Shown: positions 41,812 to 51,644 of the stretch, piece by piece
Numbering within the stretch: position 1 is the first letter of the stretch
Layout: every line of letters starts with the position of its first letter
From: an uncultured Lachnospiraceae bacterium
GTDB taxonomy: Bacteria; Bacillota; Clostridia; Lachnospirales; Lachnospiraceae
DNA length: 64,000 nucleotides
Reading direction: 5' to 3'
NCBI GenBank assembly: GCA_947625465.1
Contig: CANQOK010000004.1
Location: 62,001-126,000, forward strand
Made by a program: the position numbers and the translations under genes
The notes under the pieces: generated by a model
What the model was told of the DNA's origin: nothing
What the model saw: only the letters and a program-made list of their open reading frames with translations
The model's database searches: none

Positions 41812-43120
41812 TTATATGAGAAATGCCAATATGAATCAGACGGCGCCGCTGGCATCGCGGATCCGGCCCACGACGCTGGAAGAGGTAGTGGGACAACAGC
41901 ATATCATCGGCAAAGATAAGCTGCTGTACCGCGCTATTCAGGCGGATAAGCTGCGTTCCATTATTTTTTACGGTCCGCCGGGAACCGGAAAGACGACGCT
42001 GGCGAAGGTGATCGCGCATACAACCAGTGCGGAATTTCAGCAGCTGAACGCAACGATGGCAGGAAAAAAGGATATGGAAGAAGTGGTCCGTAAGGCGAAG
42101 GATGCGCTGGGGATGTACGGGAAAAAGACGATTCTGTTTGTAGATGAGATCCACCGCTTTCACAAAGGACAGCAGGATTATTTGCTGCCCTTCGTAGAGG
42201 ACGGGACGCTGATCCTGATCGGCGCTACGACGGAGAATCCTTATTTTGAAGTAAACAGCGCGCTGATCTCCCGTTCGGTCATTTTTGAACTGAAACCGCT
42301 GGAAAAGAACGATATTAAGATCCTGCTGGAACGGGCCGTAACGGATAAGGAAAAAGGCATGGGCGCTTACAACGCGGTACTGGAGCCTGCAGCGGAGGAG
42401 TTTCTGGCGGATATTTCCAACGGGGACGCCAGGCTGGCGCTCAACGCCATAGAACTGGGGATCCTGACTACGGCGCCTTCGGAAGACGGCAAGATCCATA
42501 TTACGGAGGAAGTGGCCGAACAGTGTATTCAGAAACGGGTGCTCCGCTATGATAAAGACGGGGATAATCACTATGACGTAATCTCTGCGTTTATCAAAAG
42601 TATGCGCGGCTCTGATCCGGACGCGGCAGTTTATTATCTGGCGAGGATGTTATACGCGGGGGAAAGCATTGAATTTATTGCGCGGCGGATCATGATCTGT
42701 GCGGCGGAAGATGTGGGAAACGCGGATCCGCAGGCCCTTCAGGTAGCGGTGGCGGCGGCGCAGGCGGTTCATCAGGTGGGGATGCCGGAAGCCCAGATCC
42801 CTTTGGCGCAGGCGGTTACCTATGTGGCGTCCGCTCCGAAAAGCAACGCGTCGTATCTGGCGATCGAACGCGCGATGAATCTGGTAAAAAACAGCAAGAC
42901 GATGCCGGTACCGGCGCATCTGCAGGACGCGCATTACAAAGGCGCCGAAAAACTGGGGCACGGTATCGGGTATCAATATGCGCATAATTTTCCGGGGCAT
43001 TATGTAAAACAGCAGTATCTGCCGGACGGTCTGACCGGGGAGCGGTTTTACGAGCCTACCCGAAACGGGTACGAAGCGCGCATTTCCGATTATCTGGACA
43101 GCCTGGACCGGTTTGCGTAA
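41798..43120 (+). CDS. rarA: Replication-associated recombination ATPase RarA (MgsA)
   Basis: A 440-residue AAA+ ATPase related to clamp loaders, acting at stalled replication forks. Walker A GPPGTGKTT lies at about 59-67, Walker B LFVDEIHRFHKGQQD at about 113-127, and the sensor ATTENPYFEVN follows. The C-terminal MgsA domain includes KSMRGSDPDAAVYYLARML and the GIGYQYAHNFPGHYV segment that marks this family. ATG 41798 follows AAGGAGGAAG. It is coupled to the phosphopantetheinyl transferase gene by overlap, an arrangement with no clear functional link. Confidence 0.96.
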   Translation: MDLFDYMRNANMNQTAPLASRIRPTTLEEVVGQQHIIGKDKLLYRAIQADKLRSIIFYGPPGTGKTTLAKVIAHTTSAEFQQLNATMAGKKDMEEVVRKAKDALGMYGKKTILFVDEIHRFHKGQQDYLLPFVEDGTLILIGATTENPYFEVNSALISRSVIFELKPLEKNDIKILLERAVTDKEKGMGAYNAVLEPAAEEFLADISNGDARLALNAIELGILTTAPSEDGKIHITEEVAEQCIQKRVLRYDKDGDNHYDVISAFIKSMRGSDPDAAVYYLARMLYAGESIEFIARRIMICAAEDVGNADPQALQVAVAAAQAVHQVGMPEAQIPLAQAVTYVASAPKSNASYLAIERAMNLVKNSKTMPVPAHLQDAHYKGAEKLGHGIGYQYAHNFPGHYVKQQYLPDGLTGERFYEPTRNGYEARISDYLDSLDRFA

Positions 43121-43165
43121 CCGAATGAAATTTTGTGATTCTGGAAATTTCAGGGGCAACCTGAC

Positions 43166-43194
43166 TTGTCAAACGGACAAAAATAGGGTATACT
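43166..43194 (+). promoter_or_regulatory. Sigma-A promoter of the DUF5717-DUF5716-TPR operon
   Basis: TTGTCA (43166-43171) and TATACT (43189-43194) are 17 bp apart. TTGTC (43166-43170) and GACAA (43176-43180) form a small inverted repeat over the -35, a possible regulator site. Confidence 0.78.
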
Positions 43195-43227
43195 TAACAG
43201 ATATAGACAGAATCAGGGAGAATAGCA

Positions 43228-46200
43228 TTGAACGAGATTATCCGACAGATGGCGATAGGGAAAATAGAATATGAGAAACCCAGGATCGCGATTTCCGTTG
43301 TTTCCGTAGAAGAGCGGGTAGAGGCGGGAAAGATCTATACAGGCAACTTTACGATCTCCAGTACTAATGGAAGAGTGATAAAGGGCAACCTGTATGGGAG
43401 TAATGCGCGCATCCGGCTGCTGGATCCGGTAATCTCGGGCGAAGAGATCCAGATCCACTATGAGGTTGATACGCAGGGACTGCTGGGCGGCAGCCTGTAT
43501 CAGGGAAGCATTTATTTTATCTCAAACGGCGGAGAATTTATCATTCCGATCCGGCTTACGATCCTGGAGGGCGTGATCGAGAGCTCTCTGGGGAAGATCG
43601 AGAATTATTTTCATTTTGCCAATCTGGTGCAGACGAATTATGATGAGGCGCTGAAGCTGTTTATTTCCCCTGATTTCGTGCGGATCATAGAGAATAACGA
43701 TCTGCACCATATCGGGATCTATGAAGGGCTGAAGAACAGTGTGGACAAACAGCTTGCAATGGAAGAATTTCTGATCTCGATCCATAAAAAGAAACCGATT
43801 GTGCTGTCTTTAGACCGAAAGAGCGCGGAGTTTGACGGGCTTGCGGAGGATTATCAGGATACGGTTCTGCTGAACCGGAGTACCTGGGGCTATGTCAACA
43901 TACGGGTGGAGGCGGAAGGCGATTTTATCTGTCTGTCCAAACCGCTGATCTCGCAGGAAGATTTTACGGGAAACCGGCTGGAATATACATATCTGATCCG
44001 TACAGAGAAGCTGTACCGGGGGAAAAACCGGGGGAGGATCACATTTTTAAGCGGCAGCCAGGTGCTTGTGTTTGAAGTAGTGGTATATAATCAAATAGCG
44101 GACCGGAGCGTAAAGGCTGCGGCTGCCGGGGATATCATTGCGGCGAACCGGAAGTATCTGGATTTTCGCATGAAAAAATGCAGTATTTCTTCCTGGGCCA
44201 ATGAAACGGTCACTGTGATGAACCATCTGATCCGTCTGGACGACAGTCTGCTTTGGCCGTATCTGGTGAAGGCACAGGTACTGCTCAGCGTGGAAAAGCG
44301 GGAAGAAGCCGTTCGGATTTTGGATTATTTTATCAAGAACCAGATGAAAGACGCAGACAAGAATCTGGATCTGTATTGCTATTACCTGTATGTGAGAAGT
44401 CTGGAAAAGCGGGAGGCGGTCTTTACTGCCAATACGCTGGAAACAGTTCAGGCGATCTATGCTGAGACCGGAAGCGATATATCGCTCTGGGTACTGCTGT
44501 ATATGGACGAGCGGTACGACCTGAACCGGAGTTTAAAATATACGATGATCAAAGAACAGTTCCGAAGAGGAACCAGAAGCCCGCGCCTGTATTTCGAGGC
44601 GCTGAATGTGCTGAATGATCAGCCCAGGCTGCTGCGTGTCCTGAATACTTTCGAGCTGCAGCTTTTGCTGTTCGGCGCCAGACATGACGCGATCAGCAAG
44701 GGGCTGGCGGAGCAGCTGGTGGAACTGGCGTTGTTGGAAAAGAAATACCAGCCGGCTTTGTACGAGAGCCTTCGGCTGATTTACGAGAAACAGGCGGATG
44801 TGCAGGTGCTGTCCGCACTCTGCAGCGTGATGATCCGCGGAAGCCGGGTAGGAGAAGCGTATCTGCCGTGGTACCGGGCCGGAATCGAGGCGGATATCCG
44901 TCTGACGAATTTGTATGAATATTATATGATGTCGCTGCCGGCGGATTATACGGGACTGCTGCCGGAGATCGTGTATATGTATTTTCTGTACAACAGCGAC
45001 ATGCTGGGAGAACGGCGCAGCTTTTTGTTCTGCAATGTGATAGAGAATAAGAAAAAGATACAGAATATTTATCAGAACTACCTGCAGAATATGGAGCAGT
45101 ATCTGGTAGATGAATTGCTGAAGAATCATATGAACCGGCAGCTTGCGGTCATCTATCAGGATATCCTGAAATCTTCGGTGGTACATTCGGATGTGGCGAA
45201 GAACCTGACAGATGTGGTAATGACCAACGAGCTGCGGGTGGACGCGCCCTATATCTGTGAGGTAGCGGTGATCCACAAGGAGATGCTGGGAGAACAGATT
45301 TACAAGGTTACGGACGGAAAGGCCTATATCAGTCTGTATACGGAAGATCCGGTTCTGGTCTTTATTGACGCGCGGGGCAGACGCTACTGCAATCTGCCGT
45401 ATGAGACGGAACCGCTCTTAGACCTGCAGGGATATCTGAAGGATGCGGGGAATCCGGATAAGAGCCAGCTGTCGCTGCTGCTGTTTTTCGCGGAGAAGTA
45501 TATTAAGTATCGGAAGAATCCGCTGCCGCAGACGGAGCTCTATCAGTATCTGCTGGAATCGCCCAGGATCCGGAACTCGTTTAAACGCGAGCTGATCCAT
45601 CAGATGCTGGAATATTATGACCATGAGCAGAAGGGCGAAGGACTGGACGAGTATCTGCTGCATATCGATTTCTCCGTGCTGGACCGCCGTCTGGCAATCC
45701 GGATCATGGATCTGATGCTGCAGCGTGCGCTGTATCCGCAGGTTTACGGACTGATGAAGGCGCATGGCTATGAAGAGCTTTCGGTGAGGGGGATCATGCG
45801 GTGCCTGACGATTTTGCTGGAAGATGAGACTGTAAGCCGGGAACCGTTCTTTATGGAACTGTGCCTGTATGTCTACCAGAAAGGCAAATATAATGAGCCA
45901 ATCCTGTCGCATCTGTGCGAGCAGTATAACGGAACTGTTGCGGAAATGTGCGAGCTGTGGAAGACCTCCGCGAATTTCTTCTATGAGAATCATGTACTGG
46001 AAGAACGGATTTTAGAGCAGGTTATCGTTACGCGGACGGAGCAGTTCGATCTGAAACGTCTGTTTGCTTCTTACTTCCGCTATGGGATCGGAAAGCAGAT
46101 GCGGGTGGCGTTTTATGTATACTGCAGTTATCTGCTGTTTATGCGCCGGATCGGAAAGACAGCCCGGAAGGAATTGTCTTACATCTATGAATTTCTGGAA

Positions 46201-46785
46201 ACGGATATGGCGGACGGGCTGAATGTTCCCAGACTGTGCCGGGCAGCACTTGCGGAATACGGCGCAGGACTGGAACAGATGGACGATAAGCAAAAATCAT
46301 TTTACCAGGCGCTGATCATGGATCTTGCCAACCGCAATTTGATCTTTGATTTTTATAAACAATATATCCGCTGGTTTGAACTGCCGTTCTTTGTAATGGA
46401 TCAGACTGTAGTCGATTACCGGACCGTACCGGGCAGGCAGGTAAGTATCAGCTATACGATCGAGGACAGCGGAAAAGGGACAAGGCTGCTGACGGAAGCA
46501 ATGGAAACCGTGCTGCCCGGCGTCTATGTCAAATCGTTTACTTTGTTTTACGGAGAACGTCTGGAATACTTTTTCAATGAAACAGACGGGGAGGAAACAA
46601 CCACATCTGCCAGACAGATTATGGAGATCAGCAATCCGTATGAATATCACGACGGCAGCCGCTATAATCTGTTAAATAATGTGGTAATGGCAGGCAGACG
46701 GAATGAATCGGACAAACAAAAACGTCTGGTTGCGGAATATATCAAAAAGCAGAAAGTGGCAGAGAATCTGTTTTATATTTTTTAA
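43228..46785 (+). CDS. DUF5717-family giant protein of unknown function
   Basis: An 1185-residue protein. The N-terminal 110 residues form a predicted beta domain (SVEERVEAGKIYTGNFTISS, with several short strands), repeated in part at about 200-290. Residues 290-950 are almost wholly helical with TPR-like pairs (for example MNHLIRLDDSLLWPYLVKAQ and YYLYVRSLEKREAVF). The C-terminal 170 residues return to beta structure. No signal peptide or membrane helix is seen, so it is probably cytosolic. No catalytic motif is recognised. The start is TTG 43228 behind GGGAG; the next ATG (43249) lacks a site. It is the first gene of an operon with an Hsp70-like protein and a TPR-like protein, which suggests a scaffold. 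Confidence 0.82.
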   Translation: MNEIIRQMAIGKIEYEKPRIAISVVSVEERVEAGKIYTGNFTISSTNGRVIKGNLYGSNARIRLLDPVISGEEIQIHYEVDTQGLLGGSLYQGSIYFISNGGEFIIPIRLTILEGVIESSLGKIENYFHFANLVQTNYDEALKLFISPDFVRIIENNDLHHIGIYEGLKNSVDKQLAMEEFLISIHKKKPIVLSLDRKSAEFDGLAEDYQDTVLLNRSTWGYVNIRVEAEGDFICLSKPLISQEDFTGNRLEYTYLIRTEKLYRGKNRGRITFLSGSQVLVFEVVVYNQIADRSVKAAAAGDIIAANRKYLDFRMKKCSISSWANETVTVMNHLIRLDDSLLWPYLVKAQVLLSVEKREEAVRILDYFIKNQMKDADKNLDLYCYYLYVRSLEKREAVFTANTLETVQAIYAETGSDISLWVLLYMDERYDLNRSLKYTMIKEQFRRGTRSPRLYFEALNVLNDQPRLLRVLNTFELQLLLFGARHDAISKGLAEQLVELALLEKKYQPALYESLRLIYEKQADVQVLSALCSVMIRGSRVGEAYLPWYRAGIEADIRLTNLYEYYMMSLPADYTGLLPEIVYMYFLYNSDMLGERRSFLFCNVIENKKKIQNIYQNYLQNMEQYLVDELLKNHMNRQLAVIYQDILKSSVVHSDVAKNLTDVVMTNELRVDAPYICEVAVIHKEMLGEQIYKVTDGKAYISLYTEDPVLVFIDARGRRYCNLPYETEPLLDLQGYLKDAGNPDKSQLSLLLFFAEKYIKYRKNPLPQTELYQYLLESPRIRNSFKRELIHQMLEYYDHEQKGEGLDEYLLHIDFSVLDRRLAIRIMDLMLQRALYPQVYGLMKAHGYEELSVRGIMRCLTILLEDETVSREPFFMELCLYVYQKGKYNEPILSHLCEQYNGTVAEMCELWKTSANFFYENHVLEERILEQVIVTRTEQFDLKRLFASYFRYGIGKQMRVAFYVYCSYLLFMRRIGKTARKELSYIYEFLETDMADGLNVPRLCRAALAEYGAGLEQMDDKQKSFYQALIMDLANRNLIFDFYKQYIRWFELPFFVMDQTVVDYRTVPGRQVSISYTIEDSGKGTRLLTEAMETVLPGVYVKSFTLFYGERLEYFFNETDGEETTTSARQIMEISNPYEYHDGSRYNLLNNVVMAGRRNESDKQKRLVAEYIKKQKVAENLFYIF

Positions 46786-46812
46786 GAGCATGCAGGAAAG
46801 GAAGGCGCACAG

Positions 46813-48114
46813 ATGAATCAGGCGAATTACAATACAATCATCGGAATTGATTTTTCCGCCGCATATACGCAGGTAAGCTATCTGGATGAAGAAAAACGCA
46901 CGGTGCAGTCTATGCGTGTTCCCGGAGGCGGCGAGGAAACTTACCTGATCCCCAGCAGGATCTTAAAATACAAAGGAAGGACGCTCTGGTGTATCGGGGA
47001 AGAAGCAATGCGCCAGGCGGAACGGCGGACAGGTACCCTGATCGATCTGCCGTCGGTTCTGAAAGCGGAACAGGGAATTACGGTTGAAGGAATGCATTAT
47101 ACGGGAAGCGAGCTTTTGTTTATCTTCCTGAAAGAACTGCAGCAGCTTGTGCAGACGACGCTTCAGATCAGCCGGATCACCCATGTGGCCGTCAGTGTGG
47201 ATGTGCCGGATAAAACCCTTGTGGACCGGATGACCGATGCGCTGATGCAGCTGGGGATCAGCCGGGATCATATTCGGGTAGTCAGCCATACAGAGAGCTT
47301 TTTATATTATGTGCTGCACCAGAAACGGGAAATTTGGAATAATCAGGTTGTGATGATGAACTTCGGCAGAGAAGGCTTTATCTGCCGGATTATGAAGCTG
47401 GCTTCCAGACGAAGCCAGAATAACTGTGTGCTGACGGAGGAATATGATTTCAGTCAGGATCTGAACACCCGGATGCTAAGCAGTCCGGATGGAATGGAGC
47501 AGGCGGATCAGATTTTCCTGTCTTTGCTGAAGCAGCTCTTTCAGGGGCGGATCGTGTCGGCGGTTTACCTGACAGGAGAAGGATTTGAAAAGGCATGGGC
47601 CAAAGAGTCCATTCCGTTTTTGTGCAATAAACGGCGGGTATTTCAGGGGAATAACCTGATCGTCAAGGGCGCGGGTTTCTGCGCCAGAGAATATTTTTAC
47701 GCGGCGACGCTGGAACACTATCTGTTTCAGTGCCCGGGCCTGACCGGCGTCAACATTTCCTTAAAGACCAGTCTTCCGAATGTGGAGAGCGAAGCTGTAC
47801 TGTTAAAGGCCGGAGTTCGCTGGTATGAAACGGAAGCCTATGTGGAAGGGATTCTGGACAGAGTCAGCCACCTGACTTTTCAGGTGACATCGCCTGTAAC
47901 GGGAATCGGCAAGGCGGTCTATCTGGAATTAAAGGAATTCCCGCGCAGGCCGCATAAGACCACGCGGGTAGGGGTGCACGTATTTTATACGGATGCGGAG
48001 CATTTTGTGATCGAGGCGGCAGACCTGGGTTTTGGTGAATTTTTCCCGGCATCAGGCCTGAAAGTCAGAGAGACGATCGCGCTGCCGCAGGATGTGGAAA
48101 GGAGACTGTTATGA
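46813..48114 (+). CDS. DUF5716-family protein with Hsp70/actin-like fold
   Basis: A 433-residue protein. The start NTIIGIDFSAAYTQVSYLDE matches the phosphate-1 loop of the Hsp70/actin/sugar-kinase ATPase fold; a second conserved-looking turn is VVMMNFGREGFICRI and a third glycine-rich segment is SAVYLTGEGFEKAW, the expected phosphate-2 and adenosine positions. The last 110 residues look like a beta-sandwich, as in Hsp70 substrate domains. The order DUF5717 then DUF5716 is tight (27 bases), and the next gene overlaps by ATGA. It is not DnaK, which is longer with different motifs. ATP binding is inferred; function is unknown. Confidence 0.8.
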   Translation: MNQANYNTIIGIDFSAAYTQVSYLDEEKRTVQSMRVPGGGEETYLIPSRILKYKGRTLWCIGEEAMRQAERRTGTLIDLPSVLKAEQGITVEGMHYTGSELLFIFLKELQQLVQTTLQISRITHVAVSVDVPDKTLVDRMTDALMQLGISRDHIRVVSHTESFLYYVLHQKREIWNNQVVMMNFGREGFICRIMKLASRRSQNNCVLTEEYDFSQDLNTRMLSSPDGMEQADQIFLSLLKQLFQGRIVSAVYLTGEGFEKAWAKESIPFLCNKRRVFQGNNLIVKGAGFCAREYFYAATLEHYLFQCPGLTGVNISLKTSLPNVESEAVLLKAGVRWYETEAYVEGILDRVSHLTFQVTSPVTGIGKAVYLELKEFPRRPHKTTRVGVHVFYTDAEHFVIEAADLGFGEFFPASGLKVRETIALPQDVERRLL

Positions 48115-48881
48115 GCGGATTTATGCTTTGTACGAACCGGTCAGCGGTTCCGTTCCATCTGAAAGATATCGATAAGAACGTGTATTCCATTGAAGAGATC
48201 GGGTATTATCTATATAACTATGTATATCTGATCGATGAGAGTTTTTTTGATGAAGATCTGATCCGGTATATTGAAGAAGATTTAAAACTTACGTTTATTG
48301 CGGACGGGATCCGGCAGGTGAGGTCTCATCGGGCCGGGCTTTCGGAACTGATCAGCTATGTGGTAAACGCGGCCTCTTATTACAGCGCGGAGGAGCTGGT
48401 TCAGCTGCAGAAGGAACTGGCGCTGCTGGAGCAGAAATCTTCCACGGAACGGCTGAAGGAAAAGGGAGATATTTTGCTGAACCATAAGAAATACCGGCGG
48501 GCCTTTCAGTGCTATCGGACGATCCTGCAGAAACGCTGGGACGCGGCGCTGGGAAACCGGTTCTATGGAAATATATACAATAATCTGGGAATCGTCTGCG
48601 CGAATATGTTTAAATATAAAGATGCGGCAGAATGCTTTCGGGAGAGCTATAAGCTGACTTCCAATCTGGGCATTTTAAAGCATTTGATCATGAATGATTA
48701 TCTGGTGGGAGATAAAGAAACCCTGGAACAGGATGTCAGCCGGTTCCATGTATCGGATAAGATGCTGGCGGAGTGCCGGCAGCGGCTGGAGGAAGCCCGG
48801 AGTGAGGCTGAAGTCGCGGCAGAAGAGATCGGGCCGGAAACGGTCGCGCAGATCCTGAATGCCTACCGGCAGGACAGCTGA
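48111..48881 (+). CDS. TPR-like protein, third gene of the DUF5717/DUF5716 operon
   Basis: A 256-residue, mostly helical protein, not assigned to a known family by eye. The first 90 residues include [20 protein letters not shown], a region with many aromatics. Residues about 120-200 form two TPR-type repeats ([20 protein letters not shown] and [19 protein letters not shown]). The C-terminus is acidic and helical. It overlaps the DUF5716 gene by 4 bases, so the products are likely made together and may form a complex; the TPR part would be a docking surface, perhaps for the Hsp70-like partner. valS follows after 43 bases with no terminator. Confidence 0.75.
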   Translation: MSGFMLCTNRSAVPFHLKDIDKNVYSIEEIGYYLYNYVYLIDESFFDEDLIRYIEEDLKLTFIADGIRQVRSHRAGLSELISYVVNAASYYSAEELVQLQKELALLEQKSSTERLKEKGDILLNHKKYRRAFQCYRTILQKRWDAALGNRFYGNIYNNLGIVCANMFKYKDAAECFRESYKLTSNLGILKHLIMNDYLVGDKETLEQDVSRFHVSDKMLAECRQRLEEARSEAEVAAEEIGPETVAQILNAYRQDS

Positions 48882-48924
48882 TACGAAAGGCAGATGGGAA
48901 ATACGTTGGAAGGAGTTTACTGCA

Positions 48925-51588
48925 ATGAAGCAACTGGAGAAAAATTACAATCCGCAGGAAATCGAAGGAAGACTATATGAGAAGTGGCTGGAGAAAAAAT
49001 ACTTTCACGCCGAGGTTGACAGAAGCAAAAAGCCGTTTACCATTGTGATGCCGCCTCCGAATATCACGGGACAGCTGCATATGGGACACGCGTTAGACAA
49101 TACCATGCAGGATATCCTGATCCGGTTTAAACGGATGCAGGGATACAATGCGCTGTGGCAGCCGGGAACGGATCATGCCAGCATTGCGACGGAGGTTAAG
49201 ATCATCGACCAGCTGAAGCAGGAGGGCATTGACAAGGAAGAACTGGGACGGGAAGAATTTCTGAAACGCGCCTGGGAATGGAAGCGGGAATACGGCGGCA
49301 GGATCATCAATCAGTTAAAAAAGATCGGTTCCTCCGCGGACTGGGACCGGGAACGGTTCACTATGGATGAAGGCTGCTCCGAGGCAGTTGAGGAAGTATT
49401 TATCAAATTATATGAAAAAGGCCTGATCTATAAAGGCTCCCGGATCGTCAACTGGTGTCCGGTATGTCAGACCTCTATTTCGGACGCGGAAGTAGAGCAT
49501 GAGGAACAGGCAGGCCATTTCTGGCATATCTTATATCCGATCGCGGATGAAACCGGAAAGACGGTTCCGGGTAAATTTGTAGAGATCGCTACAACCCGGC
49601 CGGAAACCATGCTGGGCGATACGGCAGTGGCGGTCCATCCGGAGGACGAACGGTACCGGCACCTGATCGGGAAACAGGTGATCCTGCCGCTGGTTGACAA
49701 ATTGATCCCGGTCATCGCGGATTCGTATGTAGATAAGGAATTCGGAACCGGCGTGGTTAAGATCACACCGGCTCATGATCCAAATGACTTTGAAGTGGGA
49801 AAACGGCATCATCTGCCAGAGATCAATATCATGAATGACGACGCCACGATCAACGGACTGGGCGGCAAATACGCGGGCATGGAACGCTATGAAGCCAGAA
49901 AGGCCATTGTGGCGGATCTGGACGCGCTGGGACTGTTAAAGGAAGTAGAGGACCACAGTCATAACGTGGGTACGCATGACCGCTGCGGCACCACGGTAGA
50001 GCCGCTGATTAAACAGCAGTGGTTTGTCAGAATGGACGAGCTGATCAAACCGGCGGTGGAAGCGGTGAAGTCCGGCGAGATCCAGCTGCTGCCGGAACGA
50101 ATGGATAAGATTTATTTTAACTGGACGGATAACATTCGCGACTGGTGTATTTCCCGTCAGCTGTGGTGGGGACACCGGATCCCGGCTTACTACTGTGAAA
50201 AGTGCGGGGAAATGGTAGTCGCGAAGAGTGCCGACGCGCCGACGGTCTGCCCGAAGTGCGGACATGACCATATGAAACAGGATGAAGATACGCTGGATAC
50301 CTGGTTCAGTTCTGCTCTGTGGCCGTTTTCTACTCTGGGATGGCCGAAGCAGACGGAGGAACTGTCTTATTTCTATCCTACCGATGTTCTGGTAACCGGC
50401 TATGACATTATTTTCTTCTGGGTGATCCGGATGATCTTTTCCGGTTACGAGCAGATGGGGGAGAAACCGTTTAAACAGGTTCTGTTCCACGGACTGGTAC
50501 GGGATTCCCAGGGGCGGAAAATGAGTAAATCCTTAGGAAACGGGATCGATCCGCTGGAAGTAATCGATCAGTACGGTGCGGACGCCCTGCGGTTTACGCT
50601 GATCACGGGAAATGCTCCGGGGAACGACATGCGTTTCTATTGGGAGCGTGTGGAAGCCAGCAGAAATTTTGCCAACAAGGTGTGGAATGCGTCCCGGTTT
50701 ATTTTGATGAACATGCCGGAAGAAGGCATTGCGGCCGATGCGTCTGAACATCTGACGCAGGCGGATCACTGGATATTATCCAAGGTCAATGCCGTTGTGA
50801 AGGAAGTAACCGAGAATATGGAACGGTTTGAACTGGGGATCGCGGCGGATAAGATCTACAGCTTTATCTGGGAAGAATTTTGCGACTGGTACATTGAAAT
50901 GGTAAAACCGAGGTTATACGGCGAAGACAACGATACGAAACAGGCGGCCCTCTGGACTTTAAAGACGGTGCTTGTGAAGGCGTTGAAGCTGTTACATCCA
51001 TATATGCCTTTTGTGACAGAAGAAATCTTCTGTACCCTGCAGGACGAGGAAGAATCCATTATGATCTCCGACTGGCCGGTATATGACGAGGCAAATGTCT
51101 ATACCGACGAGGAAGAAGCGATGGAAATGATGAAGGAAGCCGTCCGGTCGATCCGGAATGTGCGTACCGGCATGAATGTTCCTCCCAGCAGAAAGGCAAA
51201 AGTCTATGTAGTTGCGGAAGAAGAAGCTGTCCGTCAGGTATTTGACCGCAGCAAGGTATTTTTTGCGACTCTGGGCTCCGCCAGCGAGGTAATCGTACAG
51301 GCGGACAAGACGGGAATCCCCGAAGACGCGGTACCCGCAGTGATCCCGCAGGCAGCGATCTATATGCCGTTTGCGGAGCTGGTGGATATTGACAAAGAGC
51401 TGGAGCGGCTGCGCAGAGAAGAGGTCAGACTGGAGAAAGAAATCGCCCGGTCTGACGGAATGCTCGGCAATCCGAACTTTGTGAATAAGGCGCCGGCGGA
51501 AAAGATCGCGGCGGAACAGGCGAAACGGGAAAAATATGTACAGATGATGGCGCAGGTGAAAGACCAGCTGTCCCATCTGCTCCGGTAA
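48925..51588 (+). CDS. valS: Valyl-tRNA synthetase
   Basis: An 887-residue class I synthetase charging tRNA-Val. The HIGH-type motif is LHMGH at 51-55 within [13 protein letters not shown], the KMSKS motif begins at Lys 532 in [14 protein letters not shown], and the editing domain with [13 protein letters not shown] lies between. A CxxC pair (YYCEKCGEM and VCPKCGHD) forms a zinc site. The C-terminus is the expected coiled coil ([19 protein letters not shown]). ATG 48925 follows GGAAGGAG. There is no T-box leader upstream, although valS of Firmicutes often has one; it seems to depend on the preceding operon for transcription. Confidence 0.97.
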   Translation: MKQLEKNYNPQEIEGRLYEKWLEKKYFHAEVDRSKKPFTIVMPPPNITGQLHMGHALDNTMQDILIRFKRMQGYNALWQPGTDHASIATEVKIIDQLKQEGIDKEELGREEFLKRAWEWKREYGGRIINQLKKIGSSADWDRERFTMDEGCSEAVEEVFIKLYEKGLIYKGSRIVNWCPVCQTSISDAEVEHEEQAGHFWHILYPIADETGKTVPGKFVEIATTRPETMLGDTAVAVHPEDERYRHLIGKQVILPLVDKLIPVIADSYVDKEFGTGVVKITPAHDPNDFEVGKRHHLPEINIMNDDATINGLGGKYAGMERYEARKAIVADLDALGLLKEVEDHSHNVGTHDRCGTTVEPLIKQQWFVRMDELIKPAVEAVKSGEIQLLPERMDKIYFNWTDNIRDWCISRQLWWGHRIPAYYCEKCGEMVVAKSADAPTVCPKCGHDHMKQDEDTLDTWFSSALWPFSTLGWPKQTEELSYFYPTDVLVTGYDIIFFWVIRMIFSGYEQMGEKPFKQVLFHGLVRDSQGRKMSKSLGNGIDPLEVIDQYGADALRFTLITGNAPGNDMRFYWERVEASRNFANKVWNASRFILMNMPEEGIAADASEHLTQADHWILSKVNAVVKEVTENMERFELGIAADKIYSFIWEEFCDWYIEMVKPRLYGEDNDTKQAALWTLKTVLVKALKLLHPYMPFVTEEIFCTLQDEEESIMISDWPVYDEANVYTDEEEAMEMMKEAVRSIRNVRTGMNVPPSRKAKVYVVAEEEAVRQVFDRSKVFFATLGSASEVIVQADKTGIPEDAVPAVIPQAAIYMPFAELVDIDKELERLRREEVRLEKEIARSDGMLGNPNFVNKAPAEKIAAEQAKREKYVQMMAQVKDQLSHLLR

Positions 51589-51644
51589 CAGATCGTATAA
51601 CCCAGTAAATATGTCATCATATGCGGTGGCAGAAGGAGGAAAAT

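Noticed and set aside
48882-48924. T-box leader before valS
   Set aside because: Only 43 bases separate valS from the preceding gene, with no room for a specifier stem or antiterminator.
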